The translations under genes were made by a program, and so were the position numbers. From Bartonella sp. AU55XJBT (GTDB taxonomy: Bacteria > Pseudomonadota > Alphaproteobacteria > Rhizobiales > Rhizobiaceae), in assembly GCF_028618525.1 (NCBI RefSeq), contig NZ_JAQITC010000024.1, positions 1-6,851 on the forward strand: a stretch of 6,851 bases of DNA, in the 5' to 3' direction. Every line of letters begins with the position of its first letter. Position 1 is the first letter of the stretch. Positions 6,001 through 6,851 of the stretch are shown in pieces. The notes under the pieces were generated by a model that did no database searches, was not told the origin of the DNA, and saw only the letters and a list, made by a program, of their open reading frames with translations.

Positions 6001-6850
6001 GAAAGCAAATAGCAAGATCACATCACTTGCCAATGGTAACCTTGCAGAAAATTCAACGGATGCGGTAAATGGCTCTCAGCTTTTTGAGACCAATAAAAAT
6101 GTAAGCACTATATCAAACAATCTTGAAACAGCAGCTATGAATATAGCTAAATTCTTAGGCGGTGGAGCTGAATATAAGGAAGGTCAATGGACAGCGCCAA
6201 ATTTCAAGGTTAAAACCATTAAGGATAATGGTGACACTGGAGAAGGGGATTATGCGAGTGTTGCAGCTGCTTTTGAAGGTGTAGGCACGTCTTTTACGAA
6301 TATTAAAAATGAGCTTAACAAAGAGATTACTAATGTAGTCAGTGATAGTCTTGTTAAGTTTGAAGAGGAGACAAATCTGATCAAGGTTGGAGGCGAAAAG
6401 GATGGTGCGAGCATCAATATAGCGGATAAACAAAGTAAAGATAGAATCCTTTCAGGAGTTAAGGATGCAGAGCATAGCAATGAAGCAGTTAACAAAGGTC
6501 AGCTTGATGATAATGTGACTAAACTTTCTGGGGAAATAGCAGATGTTCGTTCATTAGCAGTTTTCTATGATGAAGAAGCAGATTCAGATGAAGTTAATAC
6601 TCTTTCCAGGTCATTACGTAAGGTTAATAAGAATAGTGTTACTTTTGGGGATCCAAACACCGGCACTGTTGCTTTGCATAATGTTGGGAAAGGTAAAGTT
6701 GCAGAAAACTCAGCCGATGCCATCAATGGTTCTCAGCTTTTTGAGACAAATAATAAGTTTTCTACTTACTTAGGTGGTGGCGCTGGTTATAAAGATGGCG
6801 TATGGAGTGAACCATCTTTTACAGTAAAAACTGTTAAAGATGATGGCAAA
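2..6850 (+). CDS. badA: BadA/Vomp-family trimeric autotransporter adhesin, internal stalk fragment (both ends outside window)
   Basis: One frame is open across the window: 2,283 codons, no stop, no cysteine and only five in-frame ATGs, none with a start context. The residues are a chain of YadA-type necks (DAVNGSQLF), FGG domains (YLGGGAKY...GxW...PxFTVK), short coiled coils and beta modules, matching from memory the stalk of Bartonella henselae BadA. In this family three chains cross the inner membrane by Sec, a C-terminal 12-strand trimeric barrel exports the passenger, and the stalk holds the adhesive head far from the cell; the BadA stalk has been linked to fibronectin binding. Neither signal peptide, head nor barrel is present here, so the full protein is longer than 2,283 residues. 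Family assignment is strong; orthology to badA rather than a paralogous Bartonella adhesin gene is uncertain, as is whether the gene is intact outside the window. Confidence 0.93.
74..499 (+). repeat. V1' beta module + neck + FGG domain a + coiled coil
   Basis: V1' (74-271) begins V-R-S-V-A-V-F-Y-D-E-E, continues with an acidic then basic loop (R-S-A-R-K-V-N-K) and N-S-V-T-F-G-D-P, L-H-N-V-G, and ends in neck D-A-I-N-G-Y-Q-L-F (245-271). That neck has Tyr where the others have Ser or Gly. After an 8-residue spacer comes a canonical FGG domain (from 296: Y-L-G-G-G-A-K-Y, G-K-W, F-T-V-K), then V-A-S-A-L-S-G-V-G and a coil rich in N, K and hydrophobic residues up to 499. Such FGG domains interrupt trimeric coiled coils in other adhesins of this type. 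Confidence 0.85.
500..691 (+). repeat. Q1 beta module with KGQLD neck and short coil
   Basis: Starts E-S-F-I-Q-Q-D, a diverged form of the usual D-S-L-V-K-Q-D, followed by L-T-I-G-G-K, I-N-I-A-N-K and R-T-L-S-G-V-K-K-A. Neck A-V-N-K-G-Q-L-D lies at 641-664, then the nine-residue coil K-G-L-K-D-L-S-D-N leads into V2. It is 55 residues to the neck end, the standard length of this class here. Probably a DALL-like beta-to-coil connector in adhesin domain nomenclature, an assignment made from memory. Confidence 0.82.
692..1078 (+). repeat. V2 beta module + neck + Trp-less FGG domain b + coil
   Basis: V2 (692-862) reads L-Q-S-D-E-S-A-V-V-H-Y-D-K, then S-I-T-L-G-G-K, A-L-H-N-V-A-D-G-N-I-S and neck D-A-V-T-G-G-Q-I-Y (836-862). 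FGG b begins at 887 (F-L-G-G-G-V-S-F); the usual G-x-W is replaced by G-A-F and the strand ends P-T-Y-K-L-S rather than P-x-F-T-V-K. The coil contains D-A-N-I-K-N-V-N-D-R-I-K-E-V-S-E-G-V-A-K and runs into W1. DNA at 932-1158 is nearly identical to 5792-6018. Confidence 0.85.
932..1158 (+). repeat. Direct repeat R2, left copy (partner 5792-6018)
   Basis: 227 bp of FGG b, coil and W1 match 5792-6018 with five substitutions (at 1045, 1111, 1128, 1147 and 1153), including a 113-bp perfect run at 932-1044. The offset is 4,860 bp (1,620 codons). Confidence 0.9.
1079..1435 (+). repeat. W1 beta module + neck + altered FGG domain c (LDVSAG) + coil
   Basis: W1 (1079-1225) reads D-S-L-N-W-S-S-T-E-G-A-F-V-A-Q-H, then N-S-K-I-K-F-L-A-T-G-D-V-T-K-D-S-T and neck E-A-I-N-G-S-Q-V-Y (1199-1225). 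The following FGG position (from 1250) reads Y-L-D-V-S-A-G-Y in place of Y-L-G-G-G-A-x-Y, so the diglycine is lost, while G-E-W and P-S-F-K-V are kept. The coil ends in T-N-I-K-K-D-I-T-N-V-V. The same altered motif recurs only in FGG l at 5357, inside a 99-bp identical block. Confidence 0.83.
1175..1273 (+). repeat. Direct repeat R3, left copy (partner 5282-5380)
   Basis: 99 bp identical to 5282-5380, encoding G-D-V-T-K-D-S-T, neck E-A-I-N-G-S-Q-V-Y and Y-L-D-V-S-A-G-Y. The offset is 4,107 bp (1,369 codons). It begins only 17 bp after R2 ends but pairs with a different partner region. Confidence 0.92.
1436..1615 (+). repeat. Q2 beta module with KGQLD neck
   Basis: Reads D-S-L-V-K-W-D-E-E, V-K-I-G-A-E-K-G-G, I-T-I-S, R-I-L-S-G-V-K-D-A, with neck A-V-N-K-G-Q-L-D at 1577-1600 and coil Q-E-I-E-D. 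Bases 1526-1600 are identical to 6434-6508 in Q7. It is followed by V3', as Q0 is by V1'. Confidence 0.83.
1526..1600 (+). repeat. Direct repeat R5, left copy (partner 6434-6508)
   Basis: 75 bp identical to 6434-6508, encoding S-K-D-R-I-L-S-G-V-K-D-A and the neck through K-G-Q-L-D. The offset is 4,908 bp (1,636 codons). Identity ends exactly at the neck's Asp codon. Confidence 0.9.
1616..2017 (+). repeat. V3' beta module + neck + FGG domain d + coil
   Basis: V3' (1616-1813, 66 codons) has the subclass marks A-V-F-Y-D-E-E, R-S-A-R-K-V-N-K and V-T-F-G-D-P-S-T-G-T-V, ending in neck D-A-I-N-G-S-Q-L-F (1787-1813). FGG d is canonical (from 1838: Y-L-G-G-G-A-R-Y, G-K-W, F-K-V-K). The coil holds F-K-S-I-H-D-E-I-S-T-M-I. 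The start of V3' is close to a DNA copy of V1' (bases 50-106 match 1592-1648 exactly). Confidence 0.85.
2018..2206 (+). repeat. Q3 beta module with KGQLD neck and short coil
   Basis: Reads D-S-F-V-K-Q-D-D, L-I-T-I-G-K-E-V-A-G-G, I-N-I-A-N-K, R-T-L-S-G-V-K-T-A, neck A-V-N-K-G-Q-L-D (2156-2179), coil K-G-L-K-E-L-S-D-N. The middle is most like Q1 (both have V-x-G-G-E-I-N-I-A-N-K-D), and both Q1 and Q3 are followed by a V rather than a V' module. Confidence 0.82.
2207..2602 (+). repeat. V4 beta module + neck + Trp-less FGG domain e + coil
   Basis: V4 (2207-2386): L-Q-S-D-E-S-A-V-V-H-Y-D-K-K, S-V-T-F-G-G-K, L-H-N-V-A-D-G-S-I-S-K-D-S, neck D-A-V-T-G-G-Q-L-D (2360-2386). FGG e (from 2411) reads A-L-G-G-N-V-S-F with G-K-S-F in place of G-x-W and P-Q-Y-D-L-S. 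The coil D-D-N-I-K-N-V-N-A-R-I-K-E-V-S-E-G-V leads to W2. From 2317 onward this unit is about 98% identical to V6-FGGh-W3. Confidence 0.85.
2317..2732 (+). repeat. Long direct repeat R1, left copy (partner 3676-4091)
   Basis: This 416-bp stretch covers the end of V4, FGG e, the coil and most of W2. Read base by base it matches 3676-4091 with about nine substitutions and no gaps (roughly 98%). Most changes are silent; two alter residues (Ala/Thr in W-S-S-x-E, Thr/Ile in A-N-G-x-I-S). The offset is 1,359 bp, exactly 453 codons. Confidence 0.9.
2603..2983 (+). repeat. W2 beta module + neck + FGG domain f + coil
   Basis: W2 (2603-2749): D-S-L-N-W-S-S-A-E-G-A-F-V-A-Q-H, N-S-K-I-T-S-L-A-N-G-T-I-S-E-T-S, neck D-A-V-T-G-G-Q-L-Y (2723-2749). 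FGG f is canonical (from 2774: Y-L-G-G-G-A-G-Y, G-D-W, P-T-F-T-V-K). The coil T-N-V-Q-K-T-V-T-E-Q-I-N-N-A-I-T-N-V leads to Q4. Confidence 0.85.
2984..3163 (+). repeat. Q4 beta module with KGQLD neck
   Basis: Reads D-S-L-V-K-W-D-E-E, I-N-I-G-G-E-K-D-D-G, I-S-I-A-N-K, R-I-L-S-G-V-K-K-A, neck A-V-N-K-G-Q-L-D (3125-3148), coil K-E-I-S-D. It leads into V5'. Confidence 0.83.
3164..3568 (+). repeat. V5' beta module + neck + FGG domain g + coil
   Basis: V5' (3164-3361, 66 codons): V-R-S-I-A-V-F-Y-D-E-E, R-S-L-R-K-V-N-K, V-T-F-G-D-P-S-T-G-T-V, L-H-N-V-G, neck D-A-V-N-G-S-Q-L-F (3335-3361). FGG g is canonical (from 3386: Y-L-G-G-G-A-G-Y, G-V-W, P-S-F-T-V-K). The coil T-N-I-K-K-D-I-T-N-Q-I-N-H runs directly into V6 with no Q module between. 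Bases 3344-3470 are identical to the end of the window. Confidence 0.85.
3344..3470 (+). repeat. Direct repeat R4, left copy (partner 6725-6851)
   Basis: 127 bp identical to the last 127 bases of the window, from N-G-S-Q in the V5' neck through FGG g to D-D-G-K. The offset is 3,381 bp (1,127 codons). Confidence 0.92.
3502..3576 (+). repeat. Direct repeat R6, left copy (partner 5476-5550)
   Basis: 75 bp identical to 5476-5550, encoding A-F-E-G-V-G-T-S-F-T-N-I, the coil K-K-D-I-T-N-Q-I-N-H and the entry to V6. The offset is 1,974 bp (658 codons). These are the only two places where an FGG coil runs straight into a V module. Confidence 0.9.
3569..3961 (+). repeat. V6 beta module + neck + Trp-less FGG domain h + coil
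   Basis: V6 (3569-3745): L-Q-S-D-D-S-V-V-V-H-Y-D-K-K, N-V-T-L-G-K-G-K-G-S-T-A-V, L-H-N-V-A-D-G-S-I-S-K-D-S, neck D-A-V-T-G-G-Q-L-D (3719-3745). FGG h (from 3770) has A-L-G-G-N-V-S-F, no Trp, and P-Q-Y-D-L-S. The first third differs from V4, but from 3676 on it is almost the same DNA as V4-FGGe, so the module looks like a splice of two parents. Confidence 0.85.
3676..4091 (+). repeat. Long direct repeat R1, right copy (partner 2317-2732)
   Basis: It spans the end of V6, FGG h and W3. Upstream of 3676 and downstream of 4091 the two copies diverge at once, which gives sharp block edges inside the L-H-N-V strand and inside the neck. Confidence 0.9.
3962..4327 (+). repeat. W3 beta module + neck + FGG domain i + coil
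   Basis: W3 (3962-4108): D-S-L-N-W-S-S-T-E-G-A-F-V-A-Q-H, I-T-S-L-A-N-G-I-I-S-E-T-S, neck D-A-V-N-G-S-Q-L-F (4082-4108). FGG i is canonical (from 4133: Y-L-G-G-G-A-K-Y, G-Q-W, P-K-F-T-V-K). The coil T-N-I-H-K-E-L-K-N-E-I-S-Q-V-V leads to Q5. The near-identity with W2 stops inside the neck (V-N-G-S here, V-T-G-G in W2). Confidence 0.85.
4328..4720 (+). repeat. Q5 beta module with NGSQ neck + FGG domain j + coil
   Basis: Q5 (4328-4501, 58 residues) starts D-S-L-V-K-Q-D, V-I-K-I-G-A-E-K-G-G, I-N-I-A-N-S, R-T-L-T-G-V-K-S-G. Unlike Q0-Q4 it ends in an S-E-E-S-S-D-A-V-N-G-S-Q-L-Y neck (DAVNGSQLY 4475-4501) and passes straight into a canonical FGG (from 4526: Y-F-G-G-G-A-K-Y, G-K-W, P-S-F-K-V-K). 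The coil H-Q-E-L-K-N-E-I-N-Q-V-V nearly repeats the one before Q5, so Q5 and Q6 look like a tandem duplication. Confidence 0.84.
4721..5188 (+). repeat. Q6 beta module with NGSQ neck + long spacer + FGG domain k + long coil
   Basis: Q6 (4721-4894): D-S-L-V-K-Q-D-D, V-I-S-V-G-G-E-K-S-G, V-T-L-A-N-V, R-T-L-L-G-V-K-S-G, neck E-A-V-N-G-S-Q-L-F (4868-4894). The neck-FGG spacer (4895-4960) is 22 residues, two heptads longer than usual. FGG k (from 4961) reads S-F-G-G-G-A-K-Y, G-Q-W, P-S-F-M-L-K. The coil is the longest in the window, with N-V-V-E-D-F-N-K-K-I-D-D-I-T-K-E-V-K-G before W4. Confidence 0.84.
5189..5542 (+). repeat. W4 beta module + neck + altered FGG domain l (LDVSAG) + coil
   Basis: W4 (5189-5332, 48 residues, one fewer than the other W copies): D-S-L-L-W-S-N-A-D-G-A-F-S-A-Q-H, I-K-F-L-A-A-G-D-V-T-K-D-S-T, neck E-A-I-N-G-S-Q-V-Y (5306-5332). 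The FGG position (from 5357) reads Y-L-D-V-S-A-G-Y, then G-E-W and P-S-F-K-I. W4 is the only W not preceded by a V/Trp-less-FGG pair. Its start is the most like the D-A-L-L-W form I recall from BadA. Confidence 0.83.
5282..5380 (+). repeat. Direct repeat R3, right copy (partner 1175-1273)
   Basis: Identical to the left copy over 99 bp, spanning the W4 neck and the altered FGG l motif. Downstream the copies diverge (N-A-K versus D-A-K, then A-P versus D-P). Confidence 0.92.
5476..5550 (+). repeat. Direct repeat R6, right copy (partner 3502-3576)
   Basis: The coil after FGG l and the entry to V7, identical to the coil after FGG g. Confidence 0.9.
5543..5938 (+). repeat. V7 beta module + neck + Trp-less FGG domain m + coil
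   Basis: V7 (5543-5722): L-Q-S-D-D-S-A-V-V-H-Y-D-K, S-I-T-L-G-G-K, L-H-N-V-A-D-G-S-I-S-K-D-S, neck D-A-V-T-G-G-Q-I-N (5696-5722). FGG m (from 5747): F-L-G-G-E-A-S-F, no Trp (G-G-L), P-T-Y-K-L-S. The front resembles the V6 entry, the centre V4 (5627 on versus 2291 on) and the end FGG b (5792 on versus 932 on), so this unit has at least three closest relatives along its length. Confidence 0.85.
5792..6018 (+). repeat. Direct repeat R2, right copy (partner 932-1158)
   Basis: It covers FGG m, coil and W5. Residue changes against the left copy are Asp to Glu in the coil (N-E-R-I versus N-D-R-I) and Gly to Glu after A-Q-H. Confidence 0.9.
5939..6343 (+). repeat. W5 beta module + neck + long spacer + FGG domain n + coil
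   Basis: W5 (5939-6085): D-S-L-N-W-S-S-T-E-G-A-F-V-A-Q-H-E, I-T-S-L-A-N-G-N-L-A-E-N-S, neck D-A-V-N-G-S-Q-L-F (6059-6085). The spacer to the FGG (6086-6151) is 22 residues like that of FGG k. FGG n is canonical (from 6152: F-L-G-G-G-A-E-Y, G-Q-W, P-N-F-K-V-K). The coil T-N-I-K-N-E-L-N-K-E-I-T-N-V-V leads to Q7. Confidence 0.85.
6344..6544 (+). repeat. Q7 beta module with KGQLD neck and heptad-extended coil
   Basis: Reads D-S-L-V-K-F-E-E-E, I-K-V-G-G-E-K-D-G, I-N-I-A-D-K, R-I-L-S-G-V-K-D-A, neck A-V-N-K-G-Q-L-D (6485-6508). The coil before V8' is 12 residues (D-N-V-T-K-L-S-G-E-I-A-D) where Q0, Q2 and Q4 have 5, an insertion of exactly seven. Confidence 0.83.
6434..6508 (+). repeat. Direct repeat R5, right copy (partner 1526-1600)
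   Basis: The C-terminal half of Q7, identical to that of Q2 and followed directly by the seven-residue coil insertion that Q2 lacks. Confidence 0.9.
6545..6850 (+). repeat. V8' beta module + neck + FGG domain o, cut by the window end
   Basis: V8' (6545-6742, 66 codons): V-R-S-L-A-V-F-Y-D-E-E, R-S-L-R-K-V-N-K, V-T-F-G-D-P-N-T-G-T-V, L-H-N-V-G-K-G, neck D-A-I-N-G-S-Q-L-F (6716-6742). FGG o starts canonically (from 6767: Y-L-G-G-G-A-G-Y, G-V-W, P-S-F-T-V-K) and is truncated at K-D-D-G-K by the window edge. Confidence 0.85.
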
Positions 6851-6851
6851 G
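6725..6851 (+). repeat. Direct repeat R4, right copy (partner 3344-3470), runs off the window
   Basis: Identity with the left copy is still complete at the window edge, so the true repeat is at least 127 bp and may continue into a further V6-like unit. Confidence 0.92.

Noticed and set aside
2..6850. CRISPR array or tandem non-coding repeat
   Set aside because: Repeats are long, coding, in frame, of uneven spacing and diverged in a protein-conserving way. No short palindromic repeat with unique spacers is seen.
2..6850. Insertion sequence or phage tail-fibre gene
   Set aside because: There are no inverted terminal repeats or transposase motifs. Tail fibres may be trimeric and repetitive, but the YadA necks (DAVNGSQL) and FGG domains are specific to trimeric autotransporters.
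2..6850. Several separate genes or a pseudogene array
   Set aside because: There is no stop codon in frame 2 across the window and no gap between modules, so a single coding sequence is the simplest reading.

Overview
The whole 6.85-kb window is the inside of one gene. Reading frame 2 is open from base 2 to base 6850 (2,283 codons) on the + strand, with no stop, start, promoter, ribosome binding site or terminator. The translation is a stalk of a giant trimeric autotransporter adhesin (type Vc secretion). It is built from YadA-type necks (DAVNGSQLF and relatives), FGG domains (Y-L-G-G-G-A-x-Y ... G-x-W ... P-x-F-x-V-K), small beta modules and short coiled coils. The wording of the repeats closely matches the stalk of Bartonella henselae BadA as I remember it (Vomp in B. 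quintana, Brp in B. vinsonii). The AT-rich coding, the absence of cysteine and the richness in Lys/Asp/Asn/Gly/Ser/Thr also fit. I therefore read the source as a Bartonella species; the species cannot be named from this window.

Layout. I call three beta-module classes Q (D-S-L-V-K-x-D ... I-G ... I-A-N ... R-T-L-S-G-V-K), V (A-V-V-H-Y-D-K ... L-H-N-V-A-D-G-S-I-S, with a distinct subclass V' containing A-V-F-Y-D-E-E) and W (D-S-L-N-W-S-S-x-E-G-A-F-V-A-Q-H). The order along the window is Q0(partial)-V1'-FGGa / Q1-V2-FGGb-W1-FGGc / Q2-V3'-FGGd / Q3-V4-FGGe-W2-FGGf / Q4-V5'-FGGg / V6-FGGh-W3-FGGi / Q5-FGGj / Q6-FGGk / W4-FGGl / V7-FGGm-W5-FGGn / Q7-V8'-FGGo(partial). This gives 15 NG-Q necks each followed by an FGG domain, plus six A-V-N-K-G-Q-L-D necks that close Q modules and lead directly into a V or V' module.

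The modules follow a grammar. V is always followed by a tryptophan-less FGG and then W (four of four). V' always follows a Q with a KGQLD neck (four of four). The neck-to-FGG spacer is 8 residues in 13 cases and 22 (8 plus two heptads) in the other two. At DNA level the modules form a patchwork of long direct repeats (75 to 416 bp, 98-100% identical), all offset by multiples of three. This points to intragenic recombination or gene conversion that can lengthen, shorten or reshuffle the stalk without breaking the frame.

The N-terminal signal peptide and head and the C-terminal membrane anchor lie outside the window. No other gene, RNA gene, mobile element or CRISPR array is supported. This is a known protein family; the less familiar points are the module grammar, the V' subclass, the altered FGG motif (LDVSAG) and the heptad-quantised insertions.
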